DNA of 53,583 nt from contig CAMDJV010000025.1 of the NCBI GenBank assembly GCA_945901085.1, positions 1-53,583 on the forward strand, read 5' to 3'. This DNA is from Rhodovarius crocodyli (GTDB lineage Bacteria; Pseudomonadota; Alphaproteobacteria; Acetobacterales; Acetobacteraceae). Both the position numbers and the translations under genes were made by a program. Below the pieces are notes generated by a model. That model was not told the DNA's origin. It did no database searches and saw only the letters and a list, made by a program, of their open reading frames with translations. Below, in pieces: positions 35,371 to 42,786 of the stretch (position 1 is the stretch's first letter; each line of letters starts with the position of its first letter).

Positions 35371-36484
35371 TGCCAAAGGCCAGCGCGAGGCCAACCAGGA
35401 TGACCGCCCCCGCCAGCAGCGGCCGAAAGGTCAGCCAGGCGATGGCGATGATCACCGGCGCCACCACCAAGGTCAGCATCGCTGCCAGCACCCCGGTGCC
35501 AAAACCCACCAGCCAACCCAGCGGCGGAATGATATCGGCCAGCACCTTCAACGGCGCGAAAAGCAGCCAAAAGGCAAAGAAAATCACCAGCCCCCCCGAC
35601 AGGCGAAGCGCCCAAGTCAGGATCGCATTATCGTCTTCGGCGGCGGCGAACATCGCTGCGGCGGGCATCCTGCCGGTCTGCACCATCATCAGCGCATCGC
35701 CGGCGCGGGTGGCATAGGGGCCAAAGCCATCCCCGGTCTGCGCCGCCACGATGGACAGGCTTTCGGGCTTGGCCATCCGCCAACTCACCCGCAAATCCCC
35801 CACCCGCGGCGCATTGGCATCCTGGCCAATAAAGCGCGTGGGTTGGTCGATATCCTGCTCTGCATCAACCTCATTGATCTGCGGCGCCTCCAGCCGGAAG
35901 GCACCCAGGCGGGCATTCTCGGCATTCCAACTGCGCGATACCCAGCGCGGCTGCGGGTTCTGATGCCCCTCGGGCTGATGGAAGCGGGCGCTATCAACGC
36001 GCCCCTCCCGCCAGCCACGGCTATAGGAATAGGTCGTCACCGTCTCGGTGCCGCCGCCGAGGCGATTGCGGGTCTCGCTGCGGCTTTCCTCCAGCCACTG
36101 ATACATCTCCACCCGGCGGAACAGCCGAAGCGCCCCGGCGGGGGCCGTGACTTTTAGCTCCGCATCCTGCGGTGGGCTGGGGATGGTGAGCGTGCCCGCC
36201 ACATGAACCAGACGGCCCTCGCGCGCAGGGTCAATGCGATCAGTGGCGACGGAGACAACAACCCCCGCACCCTCGGTCAGGCTGCGGGCGGTCTGCACCG
36301 CGCGGCCCTCATTCCAGAACAGCAAAACCCCGCCGGCCGGCATGAGGAGCAGCCCAATTACCAGCCCCGTCAGCGCGCCACCAATGCGCGAGAACCAGGA
36401 TTGCTGCGTGGTCTCGGTAAAAGATTGCTGCGTGGTCTCGGTAAAAACCTCGCTGATCTCGCCGCCGTCACTGCTGTCGATCAT
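35327..36484 (-). CDS. TMEM43 family membrane protein
   Basis: 385 residues. One N-terminal transmembrane helix (IGGALTGLVIGLLLMPAGGVLLFWNEGRAVQTARSL), a large central domain containing LFRRVEMYQWLEES and TTYSYSRGWREGRVDS, and three helices at the C-terminus (LSGGLVIFFAFWLLFAPL, LVGFGTGVLAAMLTLVVAPVIIAIAWL, LLAGAVILVGLALAFGI). This is the TMEM43/LUMA architecture. A 24-base duplication near the start doubles the peptide FTETTQQS. Function in bacteria unknown. It overlaps the acyltransferase gene tail to tail. Confidence 0.82.
   Translation of the reverse strand: MIDSSDGGEISEVFTETTQQSFTETTQQSWFSRIGGALTGLVIGLLLMPAGGVLLFWNEGRAVQTARSLTEGAGVVVSVATDRIDPAREGRLVHVAGTLTIPSPPQDAELKVTAPAGALRLFRRVEMYQWLEESRSETRNRLGGGTETVTTYSYSRGWREGRVDSARFHQPEGHQNPQPRWVSRSWNAENARLGAFRLEAPQINEVDAEQDIDQPTRFIGQDANAPRVGDLRVSWRMAKPESLSIVAAQTGDGFGPYATRAGDALMMVQTGRMPAAAMFAAAEDDNAILTWALRLSGGLVIFFAFWLLFAPLKVLADIIPPLGWLVGFGTGVLAAMLTLVVAPVIIAIAWLTFRPLLAGAVILVGLALAFGISRLRRGRVVAAPA
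36399..36446. repeat. 24-bp perfect direct repeat inside the TMEM43-like gene
   Basis: Bases 36399-36422 and 36423-36446 are identical and adjacent, each beginning GATTGCTGCGTGGTCTCGG. On the minus strand they encode the repeated octapeptide FTETTQQS near the N-terminus. A recent slippage duplication is the simplest explanation. Confidence 0.9.
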
Positions 36485-36543
36485 GCCCCACTCCTTTGCC
36501 CTCCCGCATCATGACAAACGACTGCAGGCCAAGGAGACGGGCA

Positions 36544-37212
36544 TTAATCGGCGTTGCGAACCTTCACAAGAGTGAAAAGTCCGGCAGGCGGGCAGGGGTC
36601 ACGGCTCTCCACCCTTGTCACCGCCGGGTCCAGCAAATCCTCGATCATGAAATCGGGATGCCAGCCCAGCACCCGTGCCAGCGGCGCCATGCTGCGCTCC
36701 ACCCACCAGCGGAAACCATTCTCGGCGGCGAAATGATTGACGAAGAGCAAATGCCCACCCGGCCGCACCACCCGCGACATTTCGGCAAAGAGCTTCTTCG
36801 CATCCGGCACCACTGAGGCGGTGAACATCGCCACCGCAATGTCAAAGCTGCCCGATGCGAAGGCCATATTCTCGGCATCCATCTCCAGCAGGCCATGCAC
36901 ATTGGCCAAAGCCTGCTCGCCCACCTTCTCCTGCGCCTTGAGCAGCATCTCGCGTGAGAGATCAATGCCCACCACATCAAGGTCGGGCCGGTACAGCGGC
37001 AAAGCCAGCCCCGTGCCCACACCCACCTCCAGCACGCGCGGGCCCGGCAGCAGGTTCACCGCCGCCACGGCGCGCTTGCGCCCAAAGGCCGAGACCCCGC
37101 CAAACACCACATCATAAACCCCCGCCCAGCGGCGATAGGCTTCCCGAACCGAGGCCGCATCCAGGGCGGCGCGAGGATGGTCCCTGTCCTGGGTGATACC
37201 GATAATGGACAT
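36544..37212 (-). CDS. pmtA: Phospholipid N-methyltransferase, PmtA-like
   Basis: 222 residues. VREAYRRWAGVYDVVFGGVSAFGRKRAV followed by the SAM-binding motif VLEVGVGTGLALPLY is characteristic of the Rhodobacter-type PmtA, as are ENMAFASGSFDIAVAMFTASVVPD and RPGGHLLFVNHF. It methylates phosphatidylethanolamine towards phosphatidylcholine at the membrane surface. Distinguishing it from UbiE-like methyltransferases rests on the VREAYRRWAxVYD start and overall pattern. A promoter candidate lies at 37278-37306. Confidence 0.82.
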   Translation of the reverse strand: MSIIGITQDRDHPRAALDAASVREAYRRWAGVYDVVFGGVSAFGRKRAVAAVNLLPGPRVLEVGVGTGLALPLYRPDLDVVGIDLSREMLLKAQEKVGEQALANVHGLLEMDAENMAFASGSFDIAVAMFTASVVPDAKKLFAEMSRVVRPGGHLLFVNHFAAENGFRWWVERSMAPLARVLGWHPDFMIEDLLDPAVTRVESRDPCPPAGLFTLVKVRNAD

Positions 37213-37277
37213 GGATGTATTTCTTCTCCGGCCTTACGGAGGCTGCGATAGTCCCGCTACGGTTTGATGTCTAGAAG

Positions 37278-37306
37278 ATTTCAGTTTTATGGATGTTGTG
37301 TGTCAA
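37278..37306 (-). promoter_or_regulatory. Candidate sigma-70-type promoter for pmtA
   Basis: On the minus strand TTGACA (37306-37301) is followed after 17 bases by TGAAAT (37283-37278), a perfect -35 and a 4-of-6 -10 element. It lies about 66 bases upstream of the pmtA ATG and directly after the stop of the EamA transporter gene, in the only AT-rich stretch of this gap. Confidence 0.5.
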
Positions 37307-38227
37307 TCATGGCCGGCGCCGATCAGGCAGCACCGCCAGAATCCCGCCGCAGAAGATCACCGCCGCGCCCATCAGCGTCCAGCGGTCCGGCAGGTCAGCA
37401 AAGACCAGCCACCCCGCCACCCCGGCCCAGACAAGCTGCGAATAGGAAAGCGGCGCCAGCACCGAAACCGGCGCCCGGGCATAGGCCAGCACCAGCAGCC
37501 CATGGCTCGCACCGCCGATCACGCCAATCGTCACCAGCAGCAGCCATTCGAAGGGCGTGGGCCATATCCAAACGAAGGGCAGGGCGAGGGATGAGACCAC
37601 CGTCGCCACCAGCCCGGTGTGCAGGATGGTGGTGCGCGGGTCATCGCGCGCCGCCAGCTGGCGGGTGAGGATGGTGTAGAGCGCGAAAAGCGCCGCCGAG
37701 CCCAGCGGCAGCAAATAGGCCGGGTGGGGCGCCGCCTCGCCGGTGATAAAGGGCGGCCGCACCGCCACCATCACCCCCGCCAACCCCAAACCCACGCCCA
37801 GCCAGCGCCGGGGCGAGACCTTTTCCCCCAGGAACAATGCCGCCGCCGCCACGCTCAGCAGGGGGGCGGCGAAATTCACCGCCGTGGTATCGGCCAGCGG
37901 CAGAAAAACCAGCGCCGAGGAGAAGAAAAAGGTGCAGCCCGTCAGCGTCAGGCTGCGCGCCGCCTGCAGCCCCGGCGCGCGCGAACGCCACGGCACCCGC
38001 CCCCGGCTGGTCAGCCAAAAAAACAGCCAGACCGTCAGCGTCGAAAAGAAAAACCGCGACCACGCCAATTGCGCCACCGCGAAATGCCCGGTCAGCAGCT
38101 TGAACACCGTGTCCATGCAGACAAACAGCACCAGGGCAATGAGTTGCAGGGCAATGCCGAAAAGCGCTGAGTTGGTGCTGATCACAACCCCATCATCGGC
38201 CACAAACCGCCGCGCGGGAACTGCCAT
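37307..38227 (-). CDS. DMT superfamily (EamA) transporter
   Basis: 306 residues from ATG 38227, with about ten transmembrane helices in two EamA halves, for example GIALQLIALVLFVCMDTVFKLL, AVAQLAWSRFFFSTLTVWLFFWL and, in the second half, LLPLGSAALFALYTILTRQL and SYSQLVWAGVAGWLVFADLPDRWTLMGAAVIFCGGILAV. Drug/metabolite exporter family, substrate unknown. It is divergent from typA across a 189-base gap in which I saw no clear promoter. Confidence 0.85.
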   Translation of the reverse strand: MAVPARRFVADDGVVISTNSALFGIALQLIALVLFVCMDTVFKLLTGHFAVAQLAWSRFFFSTLTVWLFFWLTSRGRVPWRSRAPGLQAARSLTLTGCTFFFSSALVFLPLADTTAVNFAAPLLSVAAAALFLGEKVSPRRWLGVGLGLAGVMVAVRPPFITGEAAPHPAYLLPLGSAALFALYTILTRQLAARDDPRTTILHTGLVATVVSSLALPFVWIWPTPFEWLLLVTIGVIGGASHGLLVLAYARAPVSVLAPLSYSQLVWAGVAGWLVFADLPDRWTLMGAAVIFCGGILAVLPDRRRP

Positions 38228-38416
38228 GCGGCCAGGCCATTGCAGCCACCCCCGCCTATTGATGCCCATGGCCAATTTTCCTCTGGCCTTTCGCCGCCCA
38301 GACGCCTATGTGGCTTCGCAACAAGCCCCAAGGCCCGTCATTTCTCACCCCGGTTCGCAGTCGCGGCCCGGGTGCTTGTTATGGCGAGCCTTTCACCGCC
38401 TGAAGGCCCTTTTCAT

Positions 38417-40246
38417 ATGTCCATGCGTAACCTCGCCATCATCGCGCACGTTGACCACGGCAAGACCACCCTGCTGGATCAGCTGCTCAAGCAGGCTGGA
38501 ACCTTCCGCGAAAACCAAGCCGTGGCCGAACGCGCCATGGACCGCAATGATCTCGAGCGCGAGCGCGGCATCACCATCCTGGCCAAATGCACGGCCGTGG
38601 AATGGGAAGGCGTGAAGCTCAACATCGTCGATACCCCCGGCCACGCCGATTTCGGCGGCGAGGTGGAGCGCATCCTCTCCATGGTCGATGGCGCCATCCT
38701 GCTGGTCGATGCCGCCGAGGGCGTGTTGCCGCAGACCAAATTCGTGCTCGGCAAGGCCTTGGCGCGCGGCATCAAGCCCATCGTCATCGTCAATAAGATC
38801 GACCGTCAGGACGCCCGGCACGAAGAAGTCCACAACGAAGTCTTCGACCTCTTCGCCGCCCTCGACGCGACGGATGAGCAGCTCGATTTCCCCATGCTCT
38901 ACGCCTCCGGCCGCCAGGGCTGGGCGGATGAGGTGATCGACGGCCCGCGCAAAGACCTCTCGGCGCTGTTCAACCTCATCCTGCGCCATGTGCCCGAGCC
39001 CGGGCTGGACGCCACGCTCCCCTTCGCGATGAACGCCGCCATCCTGGAGAGCGACAATTTCCTCGGCCGCATCCTCACTGGCCGCGTGGAGCAGGGCGTC
39101 GCCCGCCTGAACATGGCCGTCAAAGTGCTGCGCCCCGATGGCACGCAGATCGAGACCGGCCGCCTGACCAAGCTGCTCACCTTCCGTGGCCTGGAGCGCG
39201 TGCCGGTGGAGAGCGTGCAGGCGGGTGACTTCATCGCCATCGCCGGCCTGTCGGATGCCACCATCCCTGACACGATCTGCGAACCCTCGGTAGCGGCGCC
39301 GCTGGTCTCCGTGCCCGTCGATCCGCCCACCCTCGCCATGACCTTCCGCGTCAATGACGGCCCACTGGGTGGCCGCGAGGGCAAGAAGGTCACCAGCCGC
39401 CAGATTCGGGACCGCTTGGCCAAGGAGGCCGAGGGCAATGTCGCCATCCGCGTCACCATCTCCAGCGAGGTTGACGCCTTCGAGGTCGCCGGCCGCGGCG
39501 AACTCCAACTCGGCGTGCTGATCGAGACCATGCGCCGCGAGGGTTTTGAACTCACCATCGGCCGCCCCCGGGTGCTGACCCGCACCAATGAGGAGACCGG
39601 CGAACGGGAAGAGCCCTTCGAAGAAGTCCTGGTCGATGTCGATGAGGCCTATACAGGCGTGGTCGTGGAAAAACTCTCCATCCGCAAGGCGCAGATGCAG
39701 GATATGCGCCCCTCCGGCGGCGGCAAGATTCGCATCACCTTCATCATGCCCAGCCGCGGCCTGATCGGTTATCAGGGCGAATTCCTCACCGATACGCGCG
39801 GCACCGGCATCATGAACCGGCTCTTCGCCGGCTATCAGCCCTGGGCTGGCAATATCGAGGGCCGGGTCAAGGGTTCGCTGATCTCCAACTCCGATGGCGA
39901 GGCGGTGCAATACGCGCTCTTCGCCCTTCAGGAGCGTGGCACGCTGTTCGTGAACCCCGGCGACAAGGTCTATGAAGGCCTGATCCTGGGCGAGAACAGC
40001 CGCGAAAACGATCTGGACGTGAACCCGATCAAGGAAAAGAAGCTGACCAATATCCGTGCCGCCGGCAAGGATGAGGCGCTGCTGCTGATCCCGCCCCGGC
40101 GCATGAGCCTCGAGCAGGCGATTGCCTATATCGAGGATGACGAATTGGTCGAGGTCACGCCCTCGGCCGTGCGTCTGCGCAAGCGCTACCTTGACCCCAA
40201 TGAGCGCAAGAAGAACGCCAAGCGTTCGGAAAGCGCTGCGGCCTGA
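38417..40246 (+). CDS. typA: Ribosome-associated GTPase TypA/BipA
   Basis: 609 residues from ATG 38417 ([18 protein letters not shown]). GTPase motifs: G1 [10 protein letters not shown]2 RERGITI, G3 [11 protein letters not shown]4 NKIDRQD. Elongation-factor domains follow, with the BipA-specific C-terminus including [33 protein letters not shown]. It binds 70S ribosomes and aids 50S assembly and growth at low temperature or stress. Downstream is a hairpin at 40261-40279 and a large repeat element. Confidence 0.97.
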   Translation: MSMRNLAIIAHVDHGKTTLLDQLLKQAGTFRENQAVAERAMDRNDLERERGITILAKCTAVEWEGVKLNIVDTPGHADFGGEVERILSMVDGAILLVDAAEGVLPQTKFVLGKALARGIKPIVIVNKIDRQDARHEEVHNEVFDLFAALDATDEQLDFPMLYASGRQGWADEVIDGPRKDLSALFNLILRHVPEPGLDATLPFAMNAAILESDNFLGRILTGRVEQGVARLNMAVKVLRPDGTQIETGRLTKLLTFRGLERVPVESVQAGDFIAIAGLSDATIPDTICEPSVAAPLVSVPVDPPTLAMTFRVNDGPLGGREGKKVTSRQIRDRLAKEAEGNVAIRVTISSEVDAFEVAGRGELQLGVLIETMRREGFELTIGRPRVLTRTNEETGEREEPFEEVLVDVDEAYTGVVVEKLSIRKAQMQDMRPSGGGKIRITFIMPSRGLIGYQGEFLTDTRGTGIMNRLFAGYQPWAGNIEGRVKGSLISNSDGEAVQYALFALQERGTLFVNPGDKVYEGLILGENSRENDLDVNPIKEKKLTNIRAAGKDEALLLIPPRRMSLEQAIAYIEDDELVEVTPSAVRLRKRYLDPNERKKNAKRSESAAA

Positions 40247-40260
40247 GATGGTGGGCGCAG

Positions 40261-40515
40261 CTGCTGGAACCGCCAGCAGGGTGCTTAAAAGGCTGATGAC
40301 CGGAAAAAAGAGCGAGAGGGCAAAGCCCGGGCTTTGCCCTCTCGAGCTCTCACACCAGGGTCGACATGTATGTCGACGATTTTCCTGGACCTTTGATGAA
40401 CTGGGTATATCAATAATCTAACGAAGGTGCAGGAAACTAAGTTTCCGGCTGGGGTGCTCGAGGGGCAAAGCCCCTCGATCTTATTTCCACGCGCTGACCG
40501 TCTTCCAGCAGCCTC
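40261..40515. repeat. Composite palindromic element (repeat copies 3a and 3b with a centre)
   Basis: The gap between typA and the convergent GNAT gene is almost all inverted repeats. CTGCTGG/CCAGCAG (40261-40267, 40273-40279) is a likely typA 3' hairpin. A perfect 32-base palindrome spans 40313-40344. An 18-base palindrome, GTCGACATGTATGTCGAC, is at 40360-40377. GGAAAC/GTTTCC is at 40432-40437 and 40441-40446. CGAGGGGCAAAGCCCCTCG is at 40459-40477. The right end, on the minus strand, reads TAGGAGGCTGCTGG from the GNAT stop. The two outer parts match the repeat family in inverted orientation, and the middle (40345-40457) is AT-rich compared with its surroundings. Confidence 0.65.
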
Positions 40516-41352
40516 CTAGCCCAGTTCAAAGCTGGTAATTCCAAAGATTTTCTCCCGCGCCATCACAGGCACCGGCCCGACATACATCCGCGCAGTCTCA
40601 AACCCCTTCGCCATGCCAAGCCTCAGCGCCAGCCGCACCGCGGCTTCATGGTTCTCCGGCACATCCAGCGTCAGCATGCCGTGGCCATGCTGCCCCAGCC
40701 CCGCGAGCAGCAGGGCCGCATCGGCCTCGGTCTCGGCGAAGAGCGGGCCAATCTTCACCCCCTCGCGGCAGGGTCGCGCCACGCCAAAACCGCGCATTCC
40801 CCCATGATCCCTTCTGGGCAAGGCGAGGGCGAGGTGCCCCTCCGTCTCCATCCATGCCCGCAAAAACGCCGGCCGGGGCGCGCCAAAACACGCCGCGTCA
40901 TAATCCACCAGCGCCTCGAAGGGCATGGAAGCGGCCAGCGGCAGCGCCACAGGCGGCGGTGCCGGCCGCGCCATGCCGGTATAACGCGCATTGTTCCAGG
41001 CCAGCGTAAAACCCGATTTGCGGTAATTCCCCTGCTGCGCCACCACGCCATCAAGGCCAATCACCCGCCCCTCCAGCCGCGCCATGCCCGCCCGCCACAG
41101 CGCCAGCCCATGGCCCCGCCCGCGCATCTCCGGCGCCACAATATAGAAGCCGATAAACCCCAGACCCGCGCCATAGCGCACCGCGGACATACAAGCGACC
41201 GGCCGCCCCGCCTCCTCGGCTAGCAGAAACCCGCCAGGATCCTGGGCCAGAAAAGCCGGCACATCCGCCAGCCCCGGATTCCACCCCTCGGCCGCGGCCC
41301 ATTCCACCGCCAGCATCACCTCTGGCGCGGTCATCGTGCGAATATTCAGCAT
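40516..41352 (-). CDS. GNAT family acetyltransferase, two-domain
   Basis: 278 residues. The N-terminal GNAT domain has IRTMTAPEVMLAVEWAAAEGWNPG, GFIGFYIVAPEMRGRGHGLAL (the acetyl-CoA loop as RGRGHG) and YRKSGFTLAWNNARY. The C-terminal half from about residue 130 is the YitH/HolE-like extension (LVDYDAACFGAPRPAFLRAWM, GFGVARPCREGVKIGPLFAETEADAALLL). Substrate unknown. Its TAG stop is the first three bases of repeat copy 3b. Confidence 0.85.
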   Translation of the reverse strand: MLNIRTMTAPEVMLAVEWAAAEGWNPGLADVPAFLAQDPGGFLLAEEAGRPVACMSAVRYGAGLGFIGFYIVAPEMRGRGHGLALWRAGMARLEGRVIGLDGVVAQQGNYRKSGFTLAWNNARYTGMARPAPPPVALPLAASMPFEALVDYDAACFGAPRPAFLRAWMETEGHLALALPRRDHGGMRGFGVARPCREGVKIGPLFAETEADAALLLAGLGQHGHGMLTLDVPENHEAAVRLALRLGMAKGFETARMYVGPVPVMAREKIFGITSFELG

Positions 41353-41442
41353 GCGGCCAGCTTAGGCGATGCCAGCACATTTCGAAAACCAACCCGCCGA
41401 TTTGACCATTGCGAATGCCGCCGGAGACGCCATGCTGGAGCC

Positions 41443-42786
41443 ATGGCCTCCACTCCCGCTTCCGCCCCCACCACCCCCGACCCCAGCCCCGCCGAGCTTC
41501 TCGCCGCGCGCCCCATGCTGCGCATGGACCCCTCCGCCGGCCTGTGCATCGAGGATGTCCCCCTCGCCCGTCTGGCCGATGCGGTGGGCAGCCCCACCTG
41601 GGTCTATTCCGCCTCCACCCTGCGCCGCCGCGCCCGCGCCCTGACCGGCGCGCTGGAGGGTGCGGCGCTGCGAGCAAAAGTGCATTTCGCCGTCAAGGCC
41701 AACCCCAATTTGGCCGTGTTGGCGCTGCTGGCGGCCGAAGGCCTGGGCGCCGATATCGTCAGCGAGGGCGAATTGCGCCAGGCCCGCGCCGCCGGCATTC
41801 CCGCCAGCCACATCGTATTCTCCGGCGTGGGCAAAACCGAGCGCGAACTCCGCCTGGCCATCGCCGAGGATATTTCCCAGGTGAACCTCGAAAGCGCCGA
41901 GGAGGCCGAGATGCTCTCCGCCCTCGCCGTCTCCCTCGGCCGCACCATGCGCGTGGCGCTGCGCGTCAACCCCGATGTGGACGCCAAGACCCACGCCAAG
42001 ATCACCACCGGCACCAGCGAGAATAAATTCGGCGTCGATTTCCCCCTCGCCCCGGCGCTTTATGCCCGCATCGCCGCCCTGCCAGGGCTCGAACCAGTGG
42101 GCCTCGCCGTGCATATCGGCAGCCAGATCACCCAGGGCGTGGGCGCCTATACCGCCGCCTATCGGCGCCTCGGCGAATTGGTGGTGGCGCTGCGCGCCCA
42201 GGGCCTACCCGTGCCGCGGGTGGATTGCGGCGGTGGCCTGGGCATTTCCTACCGCGATGAAGCTCCCGCCTCGCCCGAGGCGCTGGCCGGCGCCATCCAA
42301 TCCGGCCTGGGCAATCTGGGGCTGGAGCTGATGCTCGAACCCGGCCGCTGGATTTGCGGCCCGGCCGGCCTCCTGCTCGCCCGCGTCGTCATCCAAAAAC
42401 AAGGCACCGCGCGCCGCTTCGTGGTGATCGACGCCGCGATGAACGACCTGCTGCGCCCTGCCATGTATGACAGTTGGCACGGCATCCTGCCGGTCTCACC
42501 GCACAGCTTCGCCGCCCCCCTCGCCCCGGCCGATGTGGTCGGCCCGGTTTGCGAAAGCTCGGACACCTTCGCCCAGGGCCGCGCATTGCCCGACCTGCCA
42601 GCCGGAGAATTGGTGGCGATTCTCGATGCCGGCGCCTATGGTGCCTCCATGAGCAGCACCTACAATGCCCGCCCGCTCGCCGCCGAGGTGCTGGTGCAAG
42701 GCGGAGAATGGTCCGTCATCCGCGCCCGCCAGGGCTATGAGGCGCTGCTCGCCGGCAGCCGCATCCCCGACTGGGTGCGTGCTTGA
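41443..42786 (+). CDS. lysA: Diaminopimelate decarboxylase
   Basis: 447 residues. The PLP Lys85 lies in HFAVKANPN, with HIGSQI, DCGGGLGISY, EPGRW and CESSDTFAQGR (active-site Cys), all standard LysA motifs. The last step of lysine synthesis, it converts meso-diaminopimelate to lysine. ATG 41443 gives a somewhat Ala/Pro-rich N-terminus; M25 (41515) is an alternative start. The DUF4175 gene overlaps its stop as TTGA. Confidence 0.95.
   Translation: MASTPASAPTTPDPSPAELLAARPMLRMDPSAGLCIEDVPLARLADAVGSPTWVYSASTLRRRARALTGALEGAALRAKVHFAVKANPNLAVLALLAAEGLGADIVSEGELRQARAAGIPASHIVFSGVGKTERELRLAIAEDISQVNLESAEEAEMLSALAVSLGRTMRVALRVNPDVDAKTHAKITTGTSENKFGVDFPLAPALYARIAALPGLEPVGLAVHIGSQITQGVGAYTAAYRRLGELVVALRAQGLPVPRVDCGGGLGISYRDEAPASPEALAGAIQSGLGNLGLELMLEPGRWICGPAGLLLARVVIQKQGTARRFVVIDAAMNDLLRPAMYDSWHGILPVSPHSFAAPLAPADVVGPVCESSDTFAQGRALPDLPAGELVAILDAGAYGASMSSTYNARPLAAEVLVQGGEWSVIRARQGYEALLAGSRIPDWVRA

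Noticed and set aside
38393-39910. 505-codon open frame on the minus strand opposite typA
   Set aside because: Antisense of a highly conserved GTPase gene; no domain.
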